A DNA stretch of 64,000 nt from Polaromonas sp. OV174 (lineage in GTDB: Bacteria; Pseudomonadota; Gammaproteobacteria; Burkholderiales; Burkholderiaceae_C): NCBI RefSeq assembly GCF_900112285.1, contig NZ_FOKZ01000020.1, forward strand, positions 1 through 64,000, given 5' to 3'. This document shows positions 1 through 7,277 of this stretch, piece after piece; the stretch's first letter is position 1; each line of letters begins with the position of its first letter. The notes beneath the pieces are model-generated. The model was given only the letters and a program-made list of their open reading frames with translations, had not been told where the DNA came from and did no database searches. The position numbers and the translations under genes are program-made.

Positions 1-1
1 G

Positions 2-169
2 GCGTACCGAAAACGCAAATGGATTGCCGAGCCGCCCAACGGCTGGATCAAGAGCGTGCTGGGGTTGCGCCAATTCAGTATGAGGGGCCTGCACCGGGTA
101 CGCGCCGAATTCAAGCTCGTGTGCCTGGCCCTCAATCTGCGCCGGATGTGTTCAATGCAAAGCGGCTGA
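2..169 (+). pseudogene. C-terminal end of a DDE transposase (IS1182/IS5-like), cut by the window edge
   Basis: The frame is open from base 2 to a TGA at 167-169 and gives 55 residues. The stretch includes EPPNGWIKSVLGLRQFSMRG and then LVCLALNLRRM. This matches the usual C-terminus of IS1182-type DDE transposases, where an E-P-x-N-G-W-I-K block precedes a conserved L-V-C-x-A-x-N-L-R-R-M end. The rest of the gene lies outside the window, so it could be an intact element or a fragment. No terminal inverted repeat could be assigned in the 300 bases that follow. A longer overlapping frame at 19-339 has no recognisable features and is treated as a shadow. Confidence 0.7.
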
Positions 170-479
170 GGGCAACAACCAGCAAAAAATGCCCGCACCT
201 GCCCCGCAGCAGGGCTCAAGGAGCCGCCCCAGCGCGGTCGTGCCGCGCCAAAACCATGATCGACTGCCACGGTAGCAACGAAAACAGCAAATTACCAAGC
301 TCATCGAGCCTCAAATCCTTCTGCCGCGCAGACTCCTAGTAGCGGTTATTCTTGAGCGGTTTTATCGGCGCTTGCGGATGACGGGCTTTAGCCTTGAGTC
401 CTGCAAGCGCTGTCGCTATTGATTTGCTAGCTTCCTGCGCCCGATCCTATTGGGCTAGAGGCCTGTTTTGTTGAGAAAA
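170..479. other. Intergenic stretch after the transposase remnant
   Basis: No convincing gene is seen in these 310 bases. The last 65 bases are a copy of the family 1 repeat (412-474) that ends just before the start codon of the exporter gene. The middle part may contain the end of the insertion element, but no inverted repeat or target duplication can be shown from one side. Confidence 0.5.
412..474 (+). repeat. Family 1 interspersed repeat, copy A
   Basis: This is one of the best copies. It has the left hairpin GCTATTGATTTGCTAGC, then TTCCTGCGCCCGATCC, TATTGGGCTAGAGGCC and a T-rich end. It lies immediately upstream of the exporter gene at 480, so it probably forms part of its 5' untranslated region. 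The same blocks recur at about a dozen other places in the window. Confidence 0.8.
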
Positions 480-1235
480 ATGGCCTTTCCGCTGATCACC
501 GACCCCTTTTTCTACGCCGTCGCCATTCCCGCCGTGCTGATGCTGGGCATCAGCAAAAGCGGCTTTGGCGCCGGCTTCGGCTCGTTGGCAGTGCCGCTGA
601 TGGCCCTAGCGGTCACGGTGCCGCAGGCCGCCGCGACCTTGATGCCGCTCTTGCTGCTGATGGACTTGCTGGGGCTGGCGGCCTTTCGCAAGGACTTCGA
701 CAGGAAGTTTTTGCGCTTTCTGATTCCCTGTGGTCTGGTCGGCACCGTGATAGGCGCGCTGCTGTTCAAGCTACTGGACGCCCAGCTGGTGGCCGGCCTA
801 GTGGGCGGCTTTACGCTGCTGTTTCTGGCGCAGCGCCTGCTGTTTCCGCCCCGGCCCGACAGCCCGCCGCCGCCCAAATGGCTGGGCGCGTTATTGACTG
901 TGACCTCGGGCTTCACCAGTTTCGTGGCCCATGCCGGCGGCCCGCCGCTCAGCGCCTATGTCATTCCGCTGCGGCTCAGCCCCGTCAAGTTCACCGCCAC
1001 CATGGCGGCCTTCTTTTTCGTCATCAACCTTTCCAAGTGGATTCCCTACGCCTGGCTGGGCTTGCTGGATACGCGCAACATGGCGACCTCGCTGGTGCTG
1101 CTGCCGCTGGCGCCGGTCGGCGTCTGGATAGGCGTGCGCCTGGCCAGGCGCATCAGCCCGCTCTGGTTTTACCGCGTGCTCTACAGCGGCATGTTGCTGA
1201 CCGGCATCAAGCTGCTGTGGGATGCCTTGCGCTAG
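480..1235 (+). CDS. TauE/SafE-family sulfite/organosulfonate exporter-like membrane protein
   Basis: This 251-residue protein is almost entirely hydrophobic and has about eight predicted membrane segments. Near the N-terminus it carries the family-like GISKSGFGAGFGSLAVPLMA segment, and a related G-x-x-S-G-F block recurs in the second half (TSGFTSFVAHAGGPP). That two-fold repeat is typical of TauE/SafE (DUF81) permeases, which export sulfite, sulfoacetate or related anions; the substrate cannot be told here. The ATG at 480 was preferred to an in-frame TTG at 468, which falls inside the repeat. The gene stands alone and converges with the antiporter gene. Confidence 0.8.
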   Translation: MAFPLITDPFFYAVAIPAVLMLGISKSGFGAGFGSLAVPLMALAVTVPQAAATLMPLLLLMDLLGLAAFRKDFDRKFLRFLIPCGLVGTVIGALLFKLLDAQLVAGLVGGFTLLFLAQRLLFPPRPDSPPPPKWLGALLTVTSGFTSFVAHAGGPPLSAYVIPLRLSPVKFTATMAAFFFVINLSKWIPYAWLGLLDTRNMATSLVLLPLAPVGVWIGVRLARRISPLWFYRVLYSGMLLTGIKLLWDALR

Positions 1236-1240
1236 TGCAT

Positions 1241-1300
1241 CTTGCTACGAAATAGATAGCTGTTTGTGCCAGTCCTGCTTGAGCTGGTGGCCTTTTTGTC
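1241..1300 (+). repeat. Family 1 interspersed repeat, copy B
   Basis: It contains TTGCTACGAAATAGATAGC, then a diverged centre, then GAGCTGGTGGCCTTTTTG. It fills the 71-base gap between the convergent exporter and antiporter genes. It is more diverged than copies A, G and H in the middle, but both ends align. Confidence 0.7.
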
Positions 1301-1306
1301 AATATT

Positions 1307-3142
1307 TCAGTCCTGCCCAAGCTCGGGCCGGCGCTGCGCCAGTTGTGCGCGCTCCCGCGCCATCTGCGCCTCCAGCTGCAGCCGGCCCTGCTTGGCCACG
1401 GCGATGACCTTGGCCTGGTCTTTGCGGTGCGGGTACATCTGCTCGAACAAGTCCAGGTTGTGCTGGCGAAAGCGGTCGGCGGCCAGCTTGACGCGGTCGG
1501 GTTCCTGGCCCAGCAGCTCCAGCACGCTGCGGGCGCTGCGCAGGCTGGACTCAAACAACTCGCGCTCGACGTGCATGATGCCGCGGTCGCGCAGCGCGTT
1601 CCAGTGCGTCACGTCGCGCGCGCGCGCCACGATCTGCAACTGCGGGAAGTGCTCCTTGGCCAGGTCGACGATTTTCAGCGATTGCTCCACGTCGTCCACC
1701 GCCAGCACCAGGATCTTGGCGCTGGCGGCGCCCGCCGTGCGCAGCAGGTCCAGCCGGCTGGCGTCGCCGTAAAAAACCCGGTAGCCGAAGGCGCGCACGG
1801 TTTCCACCATGTCGGCATCGTGGTCCAGCACGGTGGCGCTCAGGCCTTGCGCCAGCAGCATGCGGCCGACGATCTGGCCGTAGCGGCCGAAGCCGGCAAT
1901 GATGATGGGCGCGGCCTGCTGCTCGGAAATCTCTTCCAGTTGCGGCGTGTTGCAATTGGCATAGCGCGGCAGCAGCAGTTTGTCGACCAGCACCAGCAGC
2001 AGCGGGCTGATGAGCATGGATAGCGCCACCGCGCCTATCAGCAGCGAAGCCGTCTCCGTCGAAAAGATTTGGGCGCCGGCGGCCGCCTGAAACACCACAA
2101 AGGCAAATTCACCGCCCTGCGCCAGCAGCAGCGCAAAGACCGGGCGCTCCTGATAGGGCAGCTTCATGAGCCAGGCCAGGCCGTAGAGCAAGAGCAGCTT
2201 CAGGCCCAGAAAGCCGAGCAGTATGGCGGCCATCAAGCCCGGCGACTTCATCAGCACGCCAAAATCTATGCTCATGCCGACGGCGATGAAAAAGAGGCCC
2301 AGCAGCAAGCCCTTGAAGGGCTCGATATCAGTTTCCAGCTCGCGCCGGTACTCGCTTTCGGCCAGCAGCACGCCGGCCAGAAAAGCCCCCAGCGCCATCG
2401 ACAGGCCGACCAGCTGCATCAGCCCGGCAATACCGACCACCAGCAGCAGCGAGGCGGCGGTGAAGATTTCGGGCGTGCCGCTGTTGGCAATCCAGCGCAG
2501 CAAGGGGCGCAGCAGCAGCCGGCCGCCGAGGATGATGCCGCCTATGACTGCTACTATTTTGATAGCTTCCAGCGCGCGGTTGGATTGGGCTAGAGCCTCA
2601 TTCGTCTCTGAAGCGCTGCCCAGCAGCGGCAGCAATGGCAGCAGCGCCAGAATCGGAATGGCCGCCACGTCCTGAAACAGCAGGATGGAAAAACCGGCTC
2701 GTCCGCTGGACGTGGGCAGCAGATTGCGCTCACCCAGGACTTGCAGGGTGATGGCGGTGGACGACAGCGCCAGGCCCAGGCCGGCCACCAGTGCCGTCGG
2801 CCAGGCCACGCCAAAGGCCATGGCCACGCCTGTGAGCAGGCCGGCGCAGCCCAGCACCTGGACGCTGCCCCAGCCAAAGATGGGTCGGCGCAAACTCCAC
2901 AGCCGCTTGGGCTCGAGTTCCAGGCCGATCAGGAACAGCATCAGCACCACACCGAATTCGGCGAAGTGAAGAATGTCCTGCACATTGGCGACCAAGCCCA
3001 GGCCCCAGGGGCCTATGGCGATGCCGGCGGCCAGATAGCCAATAATGGCGCCCAGGCCGAGTTTTTTGGCCAGCGGCACGGCAATCACGGCCGCCGCCAG
3101 GTAGATGAAGCTAAAAGAGAGCCAGGTGGGTATATGGGTCAT
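1307..3142 (-). CDS. CPA2-family monovalent cation:proton antiporter (KefB/KefC-like)
   Basis: This is a 611-residue inner-membrane antiporter. Residues 1-390 form a hydrophobic Na+/H+ exchanger domain with about 12 membrane segments. They are followed by a cytoplasmic TrkA-N/RCK domain beginning near residue 408, with the nucleotide-binding motif GFGRYG and acidic ends of the following strands (LDHDAD, YGDAS). KefB/KefC proteins run glutathione-gated K+/H+ exchange, but no ancillary kefF/kefG gene is adjacent, so the gating ligand is unknown. Residues about 179-198 (LAQSNRALEAIKIVAVIG) are encoded by a family 1 repeat lying antisense in the gene. That stretch sits in a variable linker between membrane segments, and the frame stays open. 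Confidence 0.88.
   Translation of the reverse strand: MTHIPTWLSFSFIYLAAAVIAVPLAKKLGLGAIIGYLAAGIAIGPWGLGLVANVQDILHFAEFGVVLMLFLIGLELEPKRLWSLRRPIFGWGSVQVLGCAGLLTGVAMAFGVAWPTALVAGLGLALSSTAITLQVLGERNLLPTSSGRAGFSILLFQDVAAIPILALLPLLPLLGSASETNEALAQSNRALEAIKIVAVIGGIILGGRLLLRPLLRWIANSGTPEIFTAASLLLVVGIAGLMQLVGLSMALGAFLAGVLLAESEYRRELETDIEPFKGLLLGLFFIAVGMSIDFGVLMKSPGLMAAILLGFLGLKLLLLYGLAWLMKLPYQERPVFALLLAQGGEFAFVVFQAAAGAQIFSTETASLLIGAVALSMLISPLLLVLVDKLLLPRYANCNTPQLEEISEQQAAPIIIAGFGRYGQIVGRMLLAQGLSATVLDHDADMVETVRAFGYRVFYGDASRLDLLRTAGAASAKILVLAVDDVEQSLKIVDLAKEHFPQLQIVARARDVTHWNALRDRGIMHVERELFESSLRSARSVLELLGQEPDRVKLAADRFRQHNLDLFEQMYPHRKDQAKVIAVAKQGRLQLEAQMARERAQLAQRRPELGQD
2547..2606 (+). repeat. Family 1 repeat, copy C, inside the antiporter gene
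   Basis: It contains TGCTACTATTTTGATAGC, then TTCCAGCGCGCGG, then ATTGGGCTAGAGCC. It lies entirely inside the antiporter coding region, in the opposite orientation to the gene, and keeps the reading frame. Confidence 0.75.
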
Positions 3143-3363
3143 GAAGTGGCACTCGTTCCGGTTGGCAGGGCAAGAGGTTTTCTGGCGCGTATCAGCGAGG
3201 CTTGCATGCGCTGACGATAACGGAAAAGTCGGCTCTACTTGGCTCTAACCTGCCGCCTTCGGGCGCTGCCAACTCAGAGCATGTCGCAAAAGTTTGTCAC
3301 CTAACTGACAGGCGGGCCACGCCACGGCAGGCCGGCGCGCAGTGCAAGCGCTACAGTCAGCCC

Positions 3364-3819
3364 ATGAGAACCTTTCAAAGCTTGTCCGAACTGGCGGCCT
3401 GCGTCGGCCAGGAAGTGGCCGTCAGCGACTGGATCACCATCACGCAGCAGCAGGTCAAGCTGTTTGCCGAGGCCACCGGTGACCACCAGTGGATTCATGT
3501 GGATCCCGAGAAGGCGGCGGTGGGCCCGTTTGGCGGGACGATCGCGCACGGTTTTCTGACCTTGTCGCTGCTGCCCAGATTTTTTGACGCATCGTTCGAG
3601 GTCAGCGGCTCGCGCATGGGGGTGAATTACGGCCTGAACAAGGTGCGCTTTACGGCGCCGGTGCCGGTCGGCAGCCGCCTGCGTGCTCGCATGAAGCTGC
3701 TGGCGGCCGAGCCGATTGACAACGGCGGCGTGCAGCTGAGCTGGGAGGTGATGGTGGAGCGAGAGGGTGCTAGCAAGCCGGTGTGCGTGGCCGAGTCGCT
3801 GGTGCGGTATTACTCCTAG
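3364..3819 (+). CDS. MaoC-like hot-dog hydratase
   Basis: This 151-residue protein has the MaoC/(R)-specific enoyl-CoA hydratase signature: ATGDHQWIHVDPEKA at about residues 38-52, then GPFGGTIAHGFLTLSLLP. The D-x-x-x-x-H pair (D42, H47) corresponds to the catalytic Asp and His of the hydratase 2 motif. Such proteins hydrate trans-2-enoyl-CoA esters. The substrate chain length cannot be inferred, because the neighbours are unrelated. The ATG at 3364 was chosen because the 54 upstream in-frame residues do not resemble the family. The last four bases overlap the end of the convergent trmL. Confidence 0.85.
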   Translation: MRTFQSLSELAACVGQEVAVSDWITITQQQVKLFAEATGDHQWIHVDPEKAAVGPFGGTIAHGFLTLSLLPRFFDASFEVSGSRMGVNYGLNKVRFTAPVPVGSRLRARMKLLAAEPIDNGGVQLSWEVMVEREGASKPVCVAESLVRYYS

Positions 3820-4286
3820 GCCGCCCCGGCAAAACCGTTTTGCCGCCAGGCCTCGAATACCGTGACGGCGACGGTATTGGACAGGTTGAGGCTGCGCTGG
3901 CCCGGCAGCATGGGCACCTTGAGGCGTTGCGCCAGCGGAAAAGATTCCCGCACGGCGGGCGCCAGGCCCTTGGTTTCCGAGCCGAACACCAGCCAGTCGC
4001 CAGGCTGAAAGCGCTTGTCATACATATTGCCCGAGCCTTGCGTGGTCATGGCAAACAGCCGCTCGGGCGGCGGCTGCTGGCTCTCCAGCAAGGCCTGCCA
4101 GCTGGCGTGGCGCAGCAGCGGGGCGTACTCGTGATAGTCCAGCCCGGCGCGCCGCATGTGTTTGTCGTCCATCGAAAAGCCCAGCGGTTCCACCAGATGC
4201 AGGCGGCAGCCGGTATTGGCGGCCAGGCGGATCACATTGCCGGTATTGGGCGGAATTTCGGGTTCGACGAGAACGATATTGAACAT
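3816..4286 (-). CDS. trmL: tRNA (cytidine/uridine-34-2'-O)-methyltransferase TrmL
   Basis: This 156-residue SPOUT-class enzyme methylates the ribose at position 34 of tRNA-Leu isoacceptors with S-adenosylmethionine. The start, MFNIVLVEPEIPPNTGNVIR, is the TrmL signature. It is followed by the LHLVEPLGF and DDKHMRRAGLDY segments, and the SPOUT knot regions follow at FGSETKGL and LNLSNTVAVTVFEAWRQ. The length is normal for the family. It is transcribed on the minus strand downstream of the comF-like gene, with 39 bases between them, so the two could share a transcript. Confidence 0.93.
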   Translation of the reverse strand: MFNIVLVEPEIPPNTGNVIRLAANTGCRLHLVEPLGFSMDDKHMRRAGLDYHEYAPLLRHASWQALLESQQPPPERLFAMTTQGSGNMYDKRFQPGDWLVFGSETKGLAPAVRESFPLAQRLKVPMLPGQRSLNLSNTVAVTVFEAWRQNGFAGAA

Positions 4287-4325
4287 GGACGGCTTGGCGC
4301 AGGGGCAGTGGGTGAAGCGGCGATT

Positions 4326-5090
4326 CTAGGCGGGCGCTGTTCTGGCCAGCACCACGGCGGCGATGTGGGCCGCGCCGGCTTCGCGCAGGGCCTGCGCCGC
4401 CGCAAACATCGAGGCGCCGCTGGTCATCACGTCATCCACCAGTAGCACGCGCCGGCCTTGCAGTTCGGCCAGGCGCAGTGGATCAATCAGAAAGGCACCC
4501 CTGACATTGGCCAGCCTGGCTTGGCGCTTGAGCTGGCTTTGCGGCCGGCCGTGTTTCACGCGCAGCAACAGGGTCGCATCGGCTTGCGCCCGGCTCTGGC
4601 TTTGCCGGGCCAGTGCGCTGGCCAGCTCCCAGGCCTGGTTGAAGCCGCGCGTTTGCAGGCGCTGGGCCGATAGCGGCATGGGCAGCAGCCAGTCCTGGGC
4701 TGTCAGGTCGGCAAAGGCCTGCTGAACGCCGGGGGTTTTGAGCAAGAGGGCAGCGAAAAAACCGGCCCAGCCGGGCTGCTCGCCAAATTTATAGCGCGCA
4801 ATCAGGTTGGACCAGGGGTAGGCATAGGGCAGGGCGGCCAGCGCGCCGTCCAGTACCGGGCGCTGGATGGCGCAGCTGGCGCAAACATCGTGACCGGTGC
4901 GCAGGCCCATGGACAGATCGGCCGGCAAGGCCAGCGCGCAAAGGCTGCAGCGGCTTTGCGGCGCCGCAAAGCGGCTCACGCAGGGCGGGCAGACCTGGCG
5001 CGCCGGCCAGCTGCGGCAGACGGCGCACTGGCTGGCAAGGCCTGGCAGCCGGGACAGGAATAGGGCGGGGGTCAGCAGGCGCGTGAACAC
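4326..5090 (-). CDS. ComF-family phosphoribosyltransferase-like protein
   Basis: ComF proteins are linked to competence and DNA uptake in some bacteria. This one has about 254 residues. The N-terminus carries two zinc-ribbon-like pairs (CAVC, CPPC, then CSLC and CASC). The C-terminus has the phosphoribosyltransferase loop VLLVDDVMTSGASM, with the PRPP-binding acidic pair and T-S-G. The start is uncertain. GTG at 5090 gives the typical length, while ATG at 5153 would overlap by two bases the start of the divergent methyltransferase gene at 5152. The frame stays open far upstream to 5522, but that part is antisense to the neighbour. Confidence 0.85.
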   Translation of the reverse strand: MFTRLLTPALFLSRLPGLASQCAVCRSWPARQVCPPCVSRFAAPQSRCSLCALALPADLSMGLRTGHDVCASCAIQRPVLDGALAALPYAYPWSNLIARYKFGEQPGWAGFFAALLLKTPGVQQAFADLTAQDWLLPMPLSAQRLQTRGFNQAWELASALARQSQSRAQADATLLLRVKHGRPQSQLKRQARLANVRGAFLIDPLRLAELQGRRVLLVDDVMTSGASMFAAAQALREAGAAHIAAVVLARTAPA

Positions 5091-5151
5091 CGTGTCAATA
5101 TACTCGCCTACTTTCCAACCGCGCCGACCGGCGCGAATCACGCAAGCTCTC

Positions 5152-6054
5152 ATGACTCCTTCCCAGCGCCCCCCCACGCTCGATCCGCTCGCTGTCAGCC
5201 GCTGGCAGCGTACCGCGCCTCTGGCTTCGCCGTGGTTGCATGAGGAGGTGGCCAGTCGCATGCAGGACCGCCTGGAGTGGATCAAGCTGAAACCGCAGAC
5301 CTGGGCGCATTGGGGTGCCTTGCGTGGCGGCCTGCAAGCCCATGCCAAATTGGCCAGCTTGTACCCGGATTCAGAGTGTTTTGTGGCTGAAGCCAATACG
5401 GATAGGGCACAGGCAGCTATTAAAGATATAGCAAAACCATGGTGGCACCCCAAGCAATGGCGGGCCGCGCCTACGCGCTTCGAGGCGCCGCCGCCGGCCA
5501 GCGTGGACATGTTGTGGGCCAATATGGCCTTGCACGAGGCAGCCGACCCGCAGGCCTTGCTGGGCGCCTGGCACCAGGCCTTGAAGGTCGATGGTTTTTT
5601 GATGTTTTCCTGTCTGGGGCCGGATACCGCGCGTGAGCTGCGCGCGCTTTACGCCCAGCTGGGCTGGCCGCCGGCCGGCCACGATCTGACCGATATGCAT
5701 GACTGGGGCGACATGCTGGTGCAAACCGGTTTTGCCGAGCCGGTGATGGACATGGAGCGCATCACACTGACCTACGAGACGCCGGCGCGGCTGCTGCAGG
5801 AGCTGCGTGAGCTGGGCCGCAATTTTCATCCGGCGCGTTTCCCCGCCTTGCGCGGGCGGTCCTGGAAGACCCAACTGGAGCAGGCGCTGGGCCAGCACCT
5901 GGCGGTAGGGGCCGACGGCCGGCTGTCACTGACTTTCGAGGTGATCTACGGCCATGCCCTGAAGGCCGCGCCCAAGATCAAGCTCAGTGCGCTCAGCGCG
6001 GTATCGGTGCAGGACATGCGCGCCATGCTGCATGACAAGCGCGGCAAACCCTGA
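5152..6054 (+). CDS. BioC-like class I methyltransferase with a degenerate SAM motif
   Basis: This 300-residue protein is laid out like malonyl-ACP O-methyltransferase (BioC). A post-I region (ECFVAEAN), a VDMLWANMALHEAADP block and a KVDGFLMFSCLGPDTARELR block match the family closely. The usual glycine-rich motif I (D-x-G-x-G-x-G) is replaced by WGALRGGL, so methyltransferase activity is doubtful or altered. Residues about 78-95 (AEANTDRAQAAIKDIAKP) are encoded by a family 1 repeat in antisense orientation. No other biotin gene is nearby. The ATG overlaps the alternative comF start, so the two genes are divergent with little room for promoters. Confidence 0.75.
   Translation: MTPSQRPPTLDPLAVSRWQRTAPLASPWLHEEVASRMQDRLEWIKLKPQTWAHWGALRGGLQAHAKLASLYPDSECFVAEANTDRAQAAIKDIAKPWWHPKQWRAAPTRFEAPPPASVDMLWANMALHEAADPQALLGAWHQALKVDGFLMFSCLGPDTARELRALYAQLGWPPAGHDLTDMHDWGDMLVQTGFAEPVMDMERITLTYETPARLLQELRELGRNFHPARFPALRGRSWKTQLEQALGQHLAVGADGRLSLTFEVIYGHALKAAPKIKLSALSAVSVQDMRAMLHDKRGKP
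5384..5438 (-). repeat. Family 1 repeat, copy D, inside the BioC-like gene
   Basis: Read on the minus strand it gives TTGCTATATCTTTAATAGC, then TGCCTGTGCCCTATCC, then GTATTGGCTTCAGCC. The match to copy A is strong across the centre. It is in frame inside the methyltransferase-like gene. Confidence 0.75.
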
Positions 6055-6176
6055 GTGTTTCTGAGCGCCAGGGCGTAGGCCCGGCAGCAACTTGCGCAGG
6101 CCTGGGTGCAGGTGTATAACTTGACCGTGCATTGTTCTATTTCCTAGAGTCACTTGGTGTGACGAGAGGGGGTGTT

Positions 6177-6692
6177 ATGAGCAGACGCATTTACTGGTTG
6201 ATCCCCGATGCGGCGAGTGCCAGACGTGCGGTGGATGACTTGCTGCTGGCGCGTGTGCCGGTGAAGCATATCCACTGCGCCGGACGCGAGGGCATGAACC
6301 TGTCCGGGCTTCATCCCGCCAATGTCTTGCAGACGACGGATGTGATTTACGCGGCCGAAGCCGGCCTGCTGATAGGCGGCACCATAGGCATTGCGGCGGG
6401 CCTCTTGATCGCCATGTACTACCCCCTGGGGATAGGCTCGTTGCAGTGGGGCATAGTGGCCGTGCTGGGGGCGTTGGGTGCGGTGTTCGGCGCCTGGTCG
6501 TCCAGCATGATTGGCATTTCAGTGCCCAGCCACCGGCTCAAACGTTTTGAAAACGCTCTCGAAGAGGGGCAAATCCTGTTGATGGTGGACGTGCCCAGTG
6601 CCCAGGTCAAGGACATCGAGGCCTTGCTGCAGGCCGCGCACCCGGAAGCCCGTTTTGAAGGCGAGGACCCGGACACCCCGGTGTTCCCCTGA
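6177..6692 (+). CDS. Conserved membrane protein of unknown function
   Basis: This 171-residue protein has a soluble N-terminal part (residues 1-60) that begins MSRRIYWLIPDAASARRAVD. Two glycine-rich membrane segments follow (about 63-105), then a C-terminal cytoplasmic tail ending in an acidic DPDTPVFP. The layout resembles DUF1269-like stress-associated membrane proteins, but I do not recognise a specific family with certainty. The ATG at 6177 follows a GAGAGGGGG ribosome-binding stretch. It lies just ahead of the first oxidase operon, on the same strand, with 63 bases before the next gene. Confidence 0.75.
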   Translation: MSRRIYWLIPDAASARRAVDDLLLARVPVKHIHCAGREGMNLSGLHPANVLQTTDVIYAAEAGLLIGGTIGIAAGLLIAMYYPLGIGSLQWGIVAVLGALGAVFGAWSSSMIGISVPSHRLKRFENALEEGQILLMVDVPSAQVKDIEALLQAAHPEARFEGEDPDTPVFP

Positions 6693-6755
6693 AATGCCAA
6701 GGCCCTAAGGGGGTCGGCAATACAAGTGTTTAGTCTTGTTTGGAGGGAGGCGATC

Positions 6756-7262
6756 ATGGACCTTCACATGCATTCTTATCATGGGCAGCGCCTGCCGGAC
6801 TGGCCTGCGGCGGCGGTCGCCGGGCTGGCCGCAGGTGCCATCCTGATGGTGCTGGAGTTGTTCTGGGCGATGCTGGCCGGCGGTGGCAATCCCTGGGTGG
6901 CCTCGCACATGATTGCCGCCATCGTGATGGGGTCGGACACACTGAAGTCATCTGGTTTTGACCTCACCGTCGTGACGGTCGCGCTGCTTGCCCACTATGT
7001 GCTGGGCATGGTCTTTGGCCTGATACTCGCGACCATCATCGCGCCTTTCCGTCAGGGCTCGGGCCTGATTCTGGTGGCCGTGTTTGGCGCGGTGTTTGGT
7101 GCGGTTTTGTACCTGCTGAACTTTCACGCCATGACGCACTTTTTTCCATGGTTCATCGAATGGCGCGGCACGGCAACTCTGGCCATTCATCTAATCTTCG
7201 GGGTGACGGCTGCACTGCTGTATCGCAAGCTGGACCGGCACGAGTCCTACTGGCCACTTTGA
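6756..7262 (+). CDS. Oxidase-linked multi-pass membrane protein of unknown function
   Basis: This 168-residue protein has four to five predicted membrane segments and many histidines near its start (MDLHMHSYHGQ). A strong ribosome-binding site, GGAGGGAGG, precedes the ATG at 6756. That start was preferred to an upstream ATG at 6726, which has no such site. Only 15 bases separate it from the subunit II gene, so it is probably the first gene of the alternative oxidase operon. An assembly or accessory role is an inference from position only. Confidence 0.75.
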   Translation: MDLHMHSYHGQRLPDWPAAAVAGLAAGAILMVLELFWAMLAGGGNPWVASHMIAAIVMGSDTLKSSGFDLTVVTVALLAHYVLGMVFGLILATIIAPFRQGSGLILVAVFGAVFGAVLYLLNFHAMTHFFPWFIEWRGTATLAIHLIFGVTAALLYRKLDRHESYWPL

Positions 7263-7277
7263 CGCAAGAGGCCATAC

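Noticed and set aside
19-339. A 106-codon plus-strand frame at the window start
   Set aside because: It runs in another frame through the transposase end and has no recognisable sequence; the transposase frame is the better explanation.
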